Below are positions 1-9,158 of a stretch of 64,000 nucleotides of DNA, in pieces. Numbering within the stretch: the first letter of the stretch is position 1; the number at the start of each line of letters is the position of its first letter. The DNA comes from Streptomyces griseoviridis. GTDB taxonomy: Bacteria > Actinomycetota > Actinomycetes > Streptomycetales > Streptomycetaceae. Position numbers and translations under genes: made by a program. Below the pieces are notes generated by a model that was not told the origin of the DNA, did no database searches, and was given only the letters and a program-made list of their open reading frames with translations. The stretch is from the NCBI GenBank assembly GCA_014649155.1, contig BMSM01000031.1, positions 1 to 64,000 of the forward strand. Reading direction: 5' to 3'.

Positions 1-309
1 CAGCGCGGTGTGCAGCACCGCCCGGCCCTCGGTGACGTTGATCTTCTCCCCGCGGAACATAGCGTCCCGCAACTCGAAGACGTCCGTGGCGGCGGCCAAC
101 TCCCGGAGCAGCCGCAGTGTCTCACTGGTGATCAGGTGCTTGGAGTAGTCGAGGTGGAGGTCGCCCACCCTGAGGGTGTAACCGGTGCCGCGGCCCGGGT
201 CCGCGGCGAACAGCTCGCGCAGGTGTGTCGCGCCCAGCTCCTCGCGGTGCTTGGCCAGGGCGGTCCATTCGGGCGTCTGGTCGAGCCTGGTACGGCCGTC
301 TGCGTTCAT
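1..309 (-). CDS. pgi: Glucose-6-phosphate isomerase, N-terminal part (runs off left edge)
   Basis: The first about 103 residues of phosphoglucose isomerase, the cytoplasmic enzyme that interconverts glucose 6-phosphate and fructose 6-phosphate in glycolysis. The N-terminal family block is clear: LDQTPEWTALAKH near residue 10, then LDYSKHLITSETLRLL near residues 53-68 and FRGEKINVTEGRAVLHTAL at the edge. The ATG start at 309 has a purine-rich ribosome-binding site (GGCGGAAG) just upstream. The C-terminal four fifths lie outside the window. The upstream MFS frame is continuous with this one, with no stop between them, which is unusual. A TAGGTT-like -10 around 370-380 may give pgi its own promoter. 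Identity is secure; whether the protein is made alone or as a fusion is open. Confidence 0.93.
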   Translation of the reverse strand, partial: MNADGRTRLDQTPEWTALAKHREELGATHLRELFAADPGRGTGYTLRVGDLHLDYSKHLITSETLRLLRELAAATDVFELRDAMFRGEKINVTEGRAVLHTAL

Positions 310-1650
310 GTCGGACTTCCGCCTTCTTTCCTGCCGGTCCGTGCTGCGTGCTGTGCCCCGCTGCCGTCCCAACCTAATGGACGGGAGGTGGGCTGACCTG
401 TCGTCGGACGGTCGTCTTCCGGTGGCGGGTGCGTCCGGCCGGAGCCCGGGTATCAGCGCGGCGACGGCCAGGACGAAGACGGCCGCGGCGAGCAGCGCCG
501 GGGTGTGGGCGCCCCAGGCCGCCGCGGCGGCCCCGCCCAGCAAGGCGCCCAGCGGCGCGCCGGCCACTCCGAGCGTACGGTAGGCGGCACTGATCCGGCC
601 CAGCATCCCGGCCGGGGCGCGCCGCTGCGTCAGCGTGGTCGTACTGGCGTTCCACACCATGCCCAGGAAGCCGAACACGGCCAGGGCCGCGGCCAGGACG
701 GGCAGGCTGCGCACCGCCCCCATCACGACGAGCGCCCCGGTCTGGACGGTCCCGGCGAGGAGCACCGCGCGCCCGTACCCGGTGCGGGCGACGAGACGGC
801 GGTGCGCCACTCCCCCGGCCAGCGACCCGACGGTGTACGCGGTGATCACCGCCGCGTATCCGGCCGTGCCCGCGTCGAGCCGGTCGGTGACCAGGACCAC
901 CAGGGTGGCGATGAGGGCACCCATGCCGATGTTGCACAGGGCGGTCGCGGCGCACAGGCCGCGCAGCAGCCGGTCCCGGGCGAGGGCGCGCAGCCCCTCG
1001 GCGATCTCCCGGCGCAGGGTGCCGCCGGTGGCCTTGTGAGCCCGCTCGGGGCCGGCGCCGCGCAGCGAGGCGACCAGCGCGGCGGCCAGCAGGAAGGTGA
1101 CGGCGTCCACCGCGAAGGGGGCGGCGGCGCTCGCCGTGAGCAGCACCGCGACGACCGGCCCGCCCAGCAGCCCGCCGGCCAGCCGCTGCCCGGTCAGCAG
1201 CCGGGCGTTGGCACTGCCCAGCGCGTCGGCGGGGACCAGGGAGGGCAGCAGGGCCGTGGCCGCGTTGTCGAAGAGGGTCTGGAGGGTGGTGAGGGCGAAG
1301 GCTAGGGCGAGCAGCAGTGCGATGGAGCCGTGGCCGCTGCCGACAGCCACCGCGAAGCACGCGACCAGCAGCCCCCGTACCACGTCGACGGCCCACATCG
1401 CGCGCCGCTGGTCCACCCGGTCGGCGACCGCGCCGCCGAGCAGTCCGAAGACCAGCCAGGGCAGATAGCCGCAGGCGGTCACCGAGGCGATGAGCAGGGG
1501 GTCGTCGGTCAGCGACACGGCCAGCAGGGGCAGCGCGGCCGTGCGCAGCGCGTCTCCGAAGGACGAGAGCACGGCGGCGCTCCACAGCCGCCCGAATCCC
1601 CCGCGCCACGCGGGCGCGCACTCGCCCACCGTCGTCCCCGCCGTCGCCAT
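310..1650 (-). CDS. MFS transporter, reading frame open into pgi
   Basis: Major facilitator superfamily permease of about 447 residues before the pgi start. It shows roughly a dozen hydrophobic segments and typical MFS loops, such as GGAVADRVDQRRAM after the second segment and a repeat-like half starting near TLFDNAATALLPSLVPADALGSA. Such proteins are usually proton-driven drug or metabolite exporters; the substrate cannot be read. The ATG at 1650 has GGGGGA six bases upstream. Checking every codon of this frame from 1650 to position 1 shows no stop, so the frame passes through the arginine-rich tail and directly into pgi at 309. A perfect DNA-damage-type promoter lies at 1682-1704. Either this is a real MFS-PGI fusion, or a stop was lost by mutation or sequencing error. 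Confidence 0.85.
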
Positions 1651-1681
1651 GACCGTCCCCCACGATTCGTCCGATGCGCAA

Positions 1682-1704
1682 ACCGTAGAGGGCACCACTG
1701 ACAA
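1682..1704 (-). promoter_or_regulatory. PafBC/RecA-NDp-type DNA-damage promoter of the MFS gene
   Basis: Minus-strand sequence TTGTCAGTG-N8-TACGGT, an exact match to the RecA-independent damage promoter consensus tTGTCRgtg-N8-TAnnnT known from mycobacteria and Streptomyces. Predicted transcription start is near 1675, giving an approximately 25-base leader that contains the GGGGGA ribosome-binding site of the MFS gene. Confidence 0.85.
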
Positions 1705-1762
1705 CGGGTCGGCCAGACGGCTCCGGCCGGGCACCTCGTGGGTCCCCGGCCGGTGTCAACTG

Positions 1763-2098
1763 CTAGATCTCGCCCCGCAGTTTGGCGAGCGCCTCGGCGA
1801 GGATCGCCTCGCCGTCGGCGTCACTGCGGCGTTCGCGCACATACGCCAGGTGGGTCTTGTAGGGCTCGGTGCGCGGTGGGTCCGGCGGATTGTCCCGGTC
1901 CTGTCCGGCGGGGAAGCCACAGCGAGGGCAGTCCCACGTGTCGGGCACCTGCGCGTCGCTGGCGAAGCTCGGCTGTGTCTCGTGCCCGTTGGAGCACCAG
2001 AAGGAGATGCGCAGACGCGGCGCTGACTCGCCGCGCTCGGCCTCGCCCATCGGCCCCGCTCCGACCCGGCTTCCCCGGATCGCGTTGCCACTTGCCAC
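1763..2098 (-). CDS. RbpA-family RNA polymerase-binding protein (paralogue)
   Basis: A 111-residue protein of the actinobacterial RbpA family, which binds RNA polymerase and group 1/2 sigma factors and stabilises promoter open complexes. The sequence shows the family order: an N-terminal tail with IRGSRVGAG, a central domain with cysteines in WCSNGHE and WDCPRCGFPAG, a PPRTEPYKTHLAYVRERRS linker and a C-terminal helix EAILAEALAKLRG matching the sigma-interaction domain. Start is GTG at 2098 with AGGGAG upstream. Streptomyces usually carry another, better studied RbpA elsewhere, so this is probably the second paralogue. It sits between secG and the pgi region on the same strand. Confidence 0.85.
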   Translation of the reverse strand: MASGNAIRGSRVGAGPMGEAERGESAPRLRISFWCSNGHETQPSFASDAQVPDTWDCPRCGFPAGQDRDNPPDPPRTEPYKTHLAYVRERRSDADGEAILAEALAKLRGEI

Positions 2099-2332
2099 GG
2101 TCGTAACTCCCTGCGTGATGGTGCCGCAAAGCGAGTCGGCGTTTCGCTTCGCTGCGAGCGCCTCAGTCTACGTAAGGCCCAACGCGCGTCCAGTGACGGG
2201 AGTTACCGGCCCCCCACCGAGACACAGGCCCCTCAAGACGCACGCCCCATGATAGGCCGCGCTCATCAGCGCGTACCGAACATGGGGCGTTGTGTGGAGA
2301 ACTGCGGCGGGCGAGCCGCGGGCGCGTCCGCG

Positions 2333-2569
2333 TCAGCTGTTCGTCTTCATCAGCAGAGCCAGCACGATGATGCACACGAACCACAGCAGACCGACCACCA
2401 CGGTGATCCGGTCGAGGTTGCGCTCGGCGACCGAGGAGCCGCCGACGGACGACTGCATGCCGCCGCCGAACATGTCGGAGAGGCCGCCGCCCTTCCCCTT
2501 GTGCATCAGCACCAGCAGCATCAGCAGCAGGCTGAAGACGATCAGGGCGATCGAGAACCCCAAAACCAC
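2333..2569 (-). CDS. secG: Preprotein translocase subunit SecG
   Basis: A 78-residue SecG, the small membrane subunit of the SecYEG protein-export channel. Two hydrophobic segments (about residues 3-22 and 54-73) flank the hallmark cytoplasmic loop HKGKGGGLSDMFGGG, which is diagnostic. It follows tpiA on the same strand after a strong hairpin (2606-2631), the standard actinobacterial gene order gap-pgk-tpi-secG. Confidence 0.97.
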   Translation of the reverse strand: MVLGFSIALIVFSLLLMLLVLMHKGKGGGLSDMFGGGMQSSVGGSSVAERNLDRITVVVGLLWFVCIIVLALLMKTNS

Positions 2570-2605
2570 GGCTGGACCAACTTCCTCGGATTCGGATGGG
2601 CGACA

Positions 2606-2631
2606 GGGGCACAGCCACCGGGCTGTGCCCC
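2606..2631 (-). terminator. Hairpin between tpiA and secG
   Basis: Perfect 11-bp inverted repeat (GGGGCACAGCC, loop ACCG, GGCTGTGCCCC) in the tpiA-secG gap. It lacks a T-run, as is usual in Streptomyces. It may terminate most tpiA transcripts and attenuate reading into secG. Confidence 0.75.
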
Positions 2632-2665
2632 CGCAAGGGTACGACGGATCGCGCCTACCAGGAAC

Positions 2666-3454
2666 TCACTGGTCGCGGAAGCGGACGATCTTGACGAACT
2701 CGTCGGCGTCCAGGGACGCCCCGCCGACCAGCGCGCCGTCGATGTCGGCCTGCGCCATGATCTCGGCGACGTTGCCCGACTTGACCGAGCCGCCGTACTG
2801 GATGCGGACCTTGTCGGCCAGCTCCTGGGTGTACAGCTCGGCGAGCTTGCCGCGGATCGCCGCGCAGACCTCCTGCGCGTCCTCGGCGCCGCAGACCTTG
2901 CCGGTGCCGATGGCCCAGACGGGCTCGTAGGCGATCACGACGGACTCGGCCTGCTCGGCCGGGAGGTCCTTCAGACCGCCCTCGACCTGGGCGAGGGTGT
3001 GGGAGACGTGATTGCCCGCGTCGCGGACCTCCAGCTCCTCGCCGACGCACAGGATCGGGGTGAGGCCGTGCTTGTAGGCGGCCTTGACCTTGGCGTTGAC
3101 CTGCTCGTCGGTCTCGTTGTGGTACTGCCGGCGCTCGGAGTGCCCGATCGCGACGTAGGTGCACTTCAGCTTGGCGAGCATCGGGCCGGAGATCTCGCCG
3201 GTGTAGGCGCCGCCGTCGTGCGCCGAGATGTCCTGGGCGCCGTACTTGATCTTCAGCTTGTCGCCGTCGACCAGGGTCTGCACCGAGCGCAGGTCGGTGA
3301 AGGGGGGCAGGACGGCGACCTCGACGGCCTCGTAGTCCTTGTCGGCCAGGGCGAAGGCGAGCTTCTGGACGTGGGCGATGGCCTCCAGGTGGTTGAGGTT
3401 CATCTTCCAGTTGCCCGCCATCAGCGGCGTGCGGCCCGTTTCGGGAGCGGTCAT
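2666..3454 (-). CDS. tpiA: Triosephosphate isomerase
   Basis: A 262-residue TIM-barrel enzyme interconverting dihydroxyacetone phosphate and glyceraldehyde 3-phosphate. Visible motifs are AGNWKMN (substrate lysine) near residue 16, the catalytic histidine in AIGHSERR, the catalytic glutamate in AYEPVWAIGTG, and the phosphate-binding loops YGGSV and GALVGGASL. It starts 6 bases after the pgk stop, so the two are cotranscribed. Full length for the family. Confidence 0.98.
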   Translation of the reverse strand: MTAPETGRTPLMAGNWKMNLNHLEAIAHVQKLAFALADKDYEAVEVAVLPPFTDLRSVQTLVDGDKLKIKYGAQDISAHDGGAYTGEISGPMLAKLKCTYVAIGHSERRQYHNETDEQVNAKVKAAYKHGLTPILCVGEELEVRDAGNHVSHTLAQVEGGLKDLPAEQAESVVIAYEPVWAIGTGKVCGAEDAQEVCAAIRGKLAELYTQELADKVRIQYGGSVKSGNVAEIMAQADIDGALVGGASLDADEFVKIVRFRDQ

Positions 3455-3460
3455 CGAGGG

Positions 3461-4672
3461 TCAGTCCTCCAGTGCGGCGAGGCCGGGGAGCGTCTTGCCC
3501 TCGAGGTATTCGAGGGAGGCGCCGCCACCGGTCGAGATGTGGCCGAATGCCTTTTCGTCGAAGCCCAGGGTGCGGACGGCCGCGGCGGAGTCGCCGCCGC
3601 CGACCACGGAGAAGCCCGAGGCGTCGACGAGGGCCTGGGCGACCGCCTTGGTGCCCTCGGCGTAATCGGGGTGCTCGAAGACGCCCATGGGGCCGTTCCA
3701 GAAGACGGTGGCCGCGTCGGCGAGCTTCGAGGCGTACAGCTTGCGGGTCTCCGGACCGATGTCCAGGCCCTCCTGGTCGGCGGGGATGGCGTCCGCGGCG
3801 ACGGTGGTGGGGTGGGCCGGGGCCTTGGTCTTCAGGTCCGGGAACTCGGTCGAGACCAGCACGTCGACGGGGAGCACCAGCTCCACGCCGTTCTTCTCCG
3901 CGCGCTCGATGTACTCCTTGACGGCCGGGATCTGGTCCTCCTGGAGGAGGGAGATGCCGACCTCGTACCCCTTGGCCTTGAGGAAGGTGTACGCCATGCC
4001 GCCGCCGATGAGCAGCCGGTCGGCCTTGCCGAGGAGCTGGTCGATGACGGCGAGCTTGTCGGAGACCTTGGCGCCGCCGAGCGCGACCACGTACGGCCGC
4101 TGGACGTCGTCGGTGAGCTTCTTCAGGACGCCGACCTCGGTGGCGATGAGGTGGCCGGCGTAGTGCGGGAGCTTCTTCGGCAGGTCGAAGACGGAGGCGT
4201 GCTTGCGGTGCACGGCGCCGAAGCCGTCACCGACGTACACGTCGGCCAGGCCGGCGAGCTTGTCGGCGAAGGCGGCGCGCTCGGCGTCGTCCTTGCTGGT
4301 CTCCCCGGCGTTGAAGCGCAGGTTCTCGAGGACGGCGACCTGACCGTCGGCGAGGCCGGTGACGACCGACTCGGCGGCGGTGCCGACGGTGTCCTCGGCG
4401 AAGGCGACGTCGGCGCCGAGCAGCTCACCGAGCCGGGCGGCGGCCGGGGCGAGGGAGAAGGCGGGGTCCGGGGCGCCCTTGGGGCGGCCCAGGTGCGAGG
4501 CGACGATCACGCGCGCGCCCGCCTCGGCCAGGGCCTTGACGGTGGGCAGCACGGCGCGGATGCGGCCGTCGTCGGTGATGGTGGTGCCGTCCAGCGGGAC
4601 GTTGAGGTCGGCGCGGACGAAGACGCGCTTGCCCGCGACGCCTTCGGAGAGCAGTTCGTCGATCGTCTTCAT
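3461..4672 (-). CDS. pgk: Phosphoglycerate kinase
   Basis: A 403-residue phosphoglycerate kinase that makes ATP from 1,3-bisphosphoglycerate in glycolysis. Substrate-binding blocks FVRADLNVPLD and SHLGRPKG are near the N-terminus; the nucleotide-binding C-terminal domain has ALGGAKVSDK, GGGMAYTFLKAKG, WNGPMGVFE and the final GGGDSAAAV. The chosen ATG at 4672 gives the usual length; the open frame extends far upstream into the gap region but nothing there resembles Pgk. It lies between gap and tpiA, separated from gap by a strong hairpin. Confidence 0.98.
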   Translation of the reverse strand: MKTIDELLSEGVAGKRVFVRADLNVPLDGTTITDDGRIRAVLPTVKALAEAGARVIVASHLGRPKGAPDPAFSLAPAAARLGELLGADVAFAEDTVGTAAESVVTGLADGQVAVLENLRFNAGETSKDDAERAAFADKLAGLADVYVGDGFGAVHRKHASVFDLPKKLPHYAGHLIATEVGVLKKLTDDVQRPYVVALGGAKVSDKLAVIDQLLGKADRLLIGGGMAYTFLKAKGYEVGISLLQEDQIPAVKEYIERAEKNGVELVLPVDVLVSTEFPDLKTKAPAHPTTVAADAIPADQEGLDIGPETRKLYASKLADAATVFWNGPMGVFEHPDYAEGTKAVAQALVDASGFSVVGGGDSAAAVRTLGFDEKAFGHISTGGGASLEYLEGKTLPGLAALED

Positions 4673-4737
4673 GCAGCAACTCCTGGGGCTGGTGATCGCT
4701 CGTGATCCTACGAGGGCCGGTCGTACCGGACGCGCGG

Positions 4738-4773
4738 CAGGGCTCGGACGGCGTGTGTGCCGTCCGAGCCCTG
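4738..4773 (-). terminator. Hairpin terminator between gap and pgk
   Basis: Perfect 15-bp inverted repeat (CAGGGCTCGGACGGC and its complement) around a 6-base loop, 31 bases past the gap stop. It suggests gap is mainly monocistronic, with pgk-tpiA expression from read-through or a promoter close to 4700. Confidence 0.85.
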
Positions 4774-4803
4774 TCGGCGCATCGAGAGTGCCTGCTCGGT
4801 CGG

Positions 4804-5811
<1,008 letters not shown>

Positions 5812-5935
5812 GAACCGATCTCCTCGTTGGTACGTCGGCGGCTCGACGCCGACAAGCTGTATGGGATGTCCCCGACCACCTACGACCCTACCTCTGCTGG
5901 GCCATAAGGGTGACATCGAGATCGGGCGTACGCGG

Positions 5936-5977
5936 CATGGCGTCCCGTACCCGGCGGTAGCGGTACGGAACGCCATG
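5936..5977 (-). terminator. Hairpin after the M14 carboxypeptidase gene
   Basis: A 16-position stem with one mismatch (CATGGCGTcCCGTACC against GGTACGGaACGCCATG) and a 10-base loop. It lies about 60 bases beyond the carboxypeptidase stop and 125 upstream of gap, so it fits a terminator insulating gap from its upstream neighbour. Confidence 0.75.
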
Positions 5978-6037
5978 TGAGCGGGGGATCGATCACCTGA
6001 TTTGGCTACAGATCGTCGACCCGCATTGACCCGTGCG

Positions 6038-9007
6038 TCACTCGTTCAGGGCACGCAGGGCCGCGCCCAGCAGCGCCGCCCGGTCGGCCGCCGCCGTCAG
6101 GTGCTCCAGGCCGAAGCCCAGCAGCACGGTGTCGTCCGTGGTGACCGCGCCGTAGGTCCGGAACAGGGTTCCGGTGCGGGTCCAGTCCCGCAGGACGGCG
6201 GGGCTGCCCGCGGGCGGCCCGGCGGCCTCCCAGGCCCCGAGCGAGGTCTCGAAGCCCTCGGTGCCGGTGGCCGTGCCGCCGACGACGAGGGAGGTCTCGT
6301 CGGCCAGGACTCCCCGGCCGCCGGTGCCGGGGTCGGTGACGTAGGCGATCGACACCTCGACGTTCTTCCCGGCGTACGCGCTCAGGTCGAAGGAGACCTG
6401 GCGCCAGCCGCCGGAGGAGCCGGTGAGGCTGTGCCAGGCCCCGGTGGTCCCGGTCGCGGCGCAGCCGTCGTCGCCGAGGGTCAGGTAGTGCTCCAGCCAG
6501 GGGTGCTCGCCGAGGTAGTAACCGGCCCCGCACTCCGCCGGTACGGCGGCGCGGGTGGCGCCGCCCCGCTCGGGGAGGGTCGTCCAGTCGTCGGCGCCGG
6601 CGGTGCGGGCCTCGACGATCACATGGTCGTAGCCCTCCTCGGTGTCCCACAGCAGCCGCGCGCTCAGCGTGGGTGCCTGGGCGGCGGCGGTGCCGGTGAG
6701 GTCGACGGTGCGGGTGAGGCGCTTGTAGGCGTCGTCGGTGTGGACGGCGGCGGCCATCCACTCCCCCGCGTACGGCCCGTACGGGCTGACCGTGCCGGCG
6801 AACTGCCCCGCGCCCGCGCTCGCGAACTGCGGGTAGGTCTCCACGGGCAGCTGGTCCGAGGTCACGCTGTACGTCCCGGCCCGGTCCAGCGGGTTGCCGG
6901 GCGCGGCGCCGAGCGGGCCACCGGTGCCGTCGAGCGCGCCGGAGCCGGTGAAGGCGGTGGCGCCGGAGGTGGCGGTGCGGGTGTAGGCGCCCAGGTAGTA
7001 CTGGCTGAAGTCGTCCGACAGGTTGCCGCCGCCGAGGTCGACGCTGCCGCCGGCCTGCTCGCCCGCCTCGACCAGCTTGCCGCCCTCGTTGAGGAAGGCG
7101 CGCAGCTGGAGCTGGGTGGCGTTGCCGGGGGCGGCGGCGCCGCTGTAGTGGACGACGGTGCGGAAGTGGGAGAGGACGCCGAGCGCGTCGGGCGCGCCCC
7201 GGTCGGCGACGTCCCATACGGCGGCCCGGTGCCCGTTGGCCGTCAGGGCGTCCGCGTACGTCCGTGCCTGGGTGGCCGGCGTGCCCTCCTCGGCGACGAC
7301 GAGGACGTCCGCGCGGGGCCGTTCGGCGACCGTGTACGTGAAGCGCGTGCCGGAGACCGGCTTGCCCTGTCCGCTCCGCCCGGTGAACCAGACCTCGACC
7401 CGGTCGCCCGGCCGGCCGTCCTCCACCTCGGCGCGGTACTCGTCGAAGTACAGGTCGTCCTCGCCGCCGTAGGTCTCGCCGCCCTTCCAGGGGCGCAGCG
7501 GCTCGTCGTGGACGCGACCGCCGTTGACGCGGTACTTCAGCTCCTTGTCGCGCACCGACTTGCGGGCGACGACGGCCACTTCCTGGTCGGCGCCGCGGGA
7601 GTAGGAGGTGCCGAAGATCTTGGGGGTGAAGTCGGCGGCTTCCAGGCCGACGGACGAGGACGGCCGGTCGGGGTGGGATGCGGTCTCGGCGACGGAGAGC
7701 GCGAAGGGGACGTTCTTCTCGAACTCCTGCCGGATCAACCTCTCGTCGTCCGGGAAGTTGAAGACCGACTGGCAGTCGGACGCGTTCCACTCGTCGTCGG
7801 GGTCGACGGCCGAGGCGGTCTGGCAGGTCGACATCTCGAGGGTGAACATCGCCATGCCGTTGACGTTGGCGGCGTGGCCGTCCGCTTCGCCGTTGGTGGT
7901 GTACAGCTCCGAGGAGACCTGGGGGTGGTAGCCGGGGATCGCGGAGTTGTCCGGGGTGCCGGCCAGGGCCCGGTAGAGGACGTCGTCCGGGGTGTCGGTG
8001 GCGACCTGCCAGCCGACGCCGTAGAGGAGGAGTTCGGCGGCGGAGTGGTAGTTGATGCCGTACTCGAAGCCGATGCGCTTCTCGAAGGCGTCCAGCGCCT
8101 TGGTCTCGGGCTCCGAGCCCGGACCGGCGCCGCGGTAGGTCTGGCTGGTGGGGTTGGGGGACGAGCCCTCGTCGTCATAGCCCCACTTGTAGGCGAAGTT
8201 GCGGTTGAGGTCGACGCCGTCGCCGGTGCCGATGGCGCCGTCGCCGTTGACGTCGCGCAGGTTCTTGCGCCACAGGCGGTTGTCGGCGGACTCGAAGGTG
8301 TGGTCGTAGCCGTCGGGGTTGGCGGACAGCAGGAACCACAGTTCGGTGGAGTCGACGATCTTCTTGACGCGCCGGTCGGTCCGGTAGTGGTCCAGGTAGT
8401 GGTGCATCAGCCGCCGGGTCATCTCGGGGGTGATCCACTCGCGGGCGTGCTGGTTGGAGGCATACAGGACGGAGGGTCTGGAGCCGTCCTTCGACGTCTT
8501 CGCGCCCTTGGTGAGCTTCAGGGCGAGGATGTCCTGCCCATTGACGGTCCTGCCGATGGAGACGACCTTGGTGAGGCCGGGGTTCTCCTGGGCGGTGCGG
8601 AGGATCTCCTCCTTCAGTCCGCCCCTGCCGCTGTACGGGCGGTAGACCCCCTCGGCGGCGGCTTCGACGCGCTGTTCGGCGCGGGCGGAGAGGGTGTGCT
8701 CGGTGAGGTCGACGCCCTGCTTCTCCAGCTTCCGGGCCTGCCGGTCGGTGAGGTAGACCTCGACGGAGGCCGTGCCCTTGTCGGGCACCCGCTCGCCGAG
8801 TTCGTGGGCGTCCTGCCCGGCGGCGAGCAGCAGCGGCACCTGGCGCTGGGTGACGTCGGCGCGGAAGACCTTCACTTCCTGCGCGTCCGGGGCGGCGGCA
8901 GCGGGCCGCGCCTGGGCGGCGGGCGCGAAGCTCGCGCCACCGATCAGGAGGGCGCCGACGGCGAGGATCGCTCTCGCTCCGCGTCGTCCGTGTCGTCCTT
9001 GTCTCAT
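6038..9007 (-). CDS. Secreted M14-family zinc carboxypeptidase
   Basis: A 989-residue exported metallopeptidase. The N-terminus has basic residues, a hydrophobic stretch AILAVGALLIGGASFA and an AQA-type signal peptidase site. A pro-region (to about residue 110) precedes the M14 domain: zinc ligands H and E in SNQHAREW near residue 187, substrate-binding NPDGYDHTF and LNRNFAYKWG, the third zinc ligand in INYHSAAELLLYG, and the catalytic glutamate in MFTLEMSTC. After about residue 450 comes a long C-terminal region with DVLVVAEEG, then HDDAYKRL- and DGCAATG-containing beta-rich parts resembling immune-inhibitor-type MAM-like domains, with an unassigned role. It probably releases C-terminal amino acids from extracellular peptides. 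Monocistronic, flanked by hairpins. Confidence 0.92.
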   Translation of the reverse strand: MRQGRHGRRGARAILAVGALLIGGASFAPAAQARPAAAAPDAQEVKVFRADVTQRQVPLLLAAGQDAHELGERVPDKGTASVEVYLTDRQARKLEKQGVDLTEHTLSARAEQRVEAAAEGVYRPYSGRGGLKEEILRTAQENPGLTKVVSIGRTVNGQDILALKLTKGAKTSKDGSRPSVLYASNQHAREWITPEMTRRLMHHYLDHYRTDRRVKKIVDSTELWFLLSANPDGYDHTFESADNRLWRKNLRDVNGDGAIGTGDGVDLNRNFAYKWGYDDEGSSPNPTSQTYRGAGPGSEPETKALDAFEKRIGFEYGINYHSAAELLLYGVGWQVATDTPDDVLYRALAGTPDNSAIPGYHPQVSSELYTTNGEADGHAANVNGMAMFTLEMSTCQTASAVDPDDEWNASDCQSVFNFPDDERLIRQEFEKNVPFALSVAETASHPDRPSSSVGLEAADFTPKIFGTSYSRGADQEVAVVARKSVRDKELKYRVNGGRVHDEPLRPWKGGETYGGEDDLYFDEYRAEVEDGRPGDRVEVWFTGRSGQGKPVSGTRFTYTVAERPRADVLVVAEEGTPATQARTYADALTANGHRAAVWDVADRGAPDALGVLSHFRTVVHYSGAAAPGNATQLQLRAFLNEGGKLVEAGEQAGGSVDLGGGNLSDDFSQYYLGAYTRTATSGATAFTGSGALDGTGGPLGAAPGNPLDRAGTYSVTSDQLPVETYPQFASAGAGQFAGTVSPYGPYAGEWMAAAVHTDDAYKRLTRTVDLTGTAAAQAPTLSARLLWDTEEGYDHVIVEARTAGADDWTTLPERGGATRAAVPAECGAGYYLGEHPWLEHYLTLGDDGCAATGTTGAWHSLTGSSGGWRQVSFDLSAYAGKNVEVSIAYVTDPGTGGRGVLADETSLVVGGTATGTEGFETSLGAWEAAGPPAGSPAVLRDWTRTGTLFRTYGAVTTDDTVLLGFGLEHLTAAADRAALLGAALRALNE

Positions 9008-9102
9008 GAACCCCCCTTGCGGTGGTTCGCCACAGTGGCGAACAGGTTGCCAGGCTCATGACACTCGAAGATCGAGTCAAGAGCGCGGCCACGACACGCG
9101 GA

Positions 9103-9144
9103 AGCCGGTGCCGGCCACCCGTGTGGGGGCGGCCGGCACCGGCT
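9103..9144 (-). terminator. Hairpin near the end of whiA
   Basis: Perfect 14-bp inverted repeat (AGCCGGTGCCGGCC and complement) with a 14-base loop, 15 bases past the whiA stop. It ends the uvrC-rapZ-yvcK-whiA operon before the carboxypeptidase promoter. Confidence 0.85.
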
Positions 9145-9158
9145 GCGCGCGGGGCGGG

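Noticed and set aside
2249..4705. Long open frames antisense to tpiA-pgk (818 codons) and to gap, the carboxypeptidase, uvrA, uvrB and others
   Set aside because: They mirror real genes, show Gly/Asp/Val/Leu- or Arg/Pro-rich composition without motifs, and reflect third-position GC bias.
5812..5976. N-terminal extension of gap to an ATG at 5976
   Set aside because: No family similarity, overlaps a hairpin, and the GTG at 5811 has a good ribosome-binding site.
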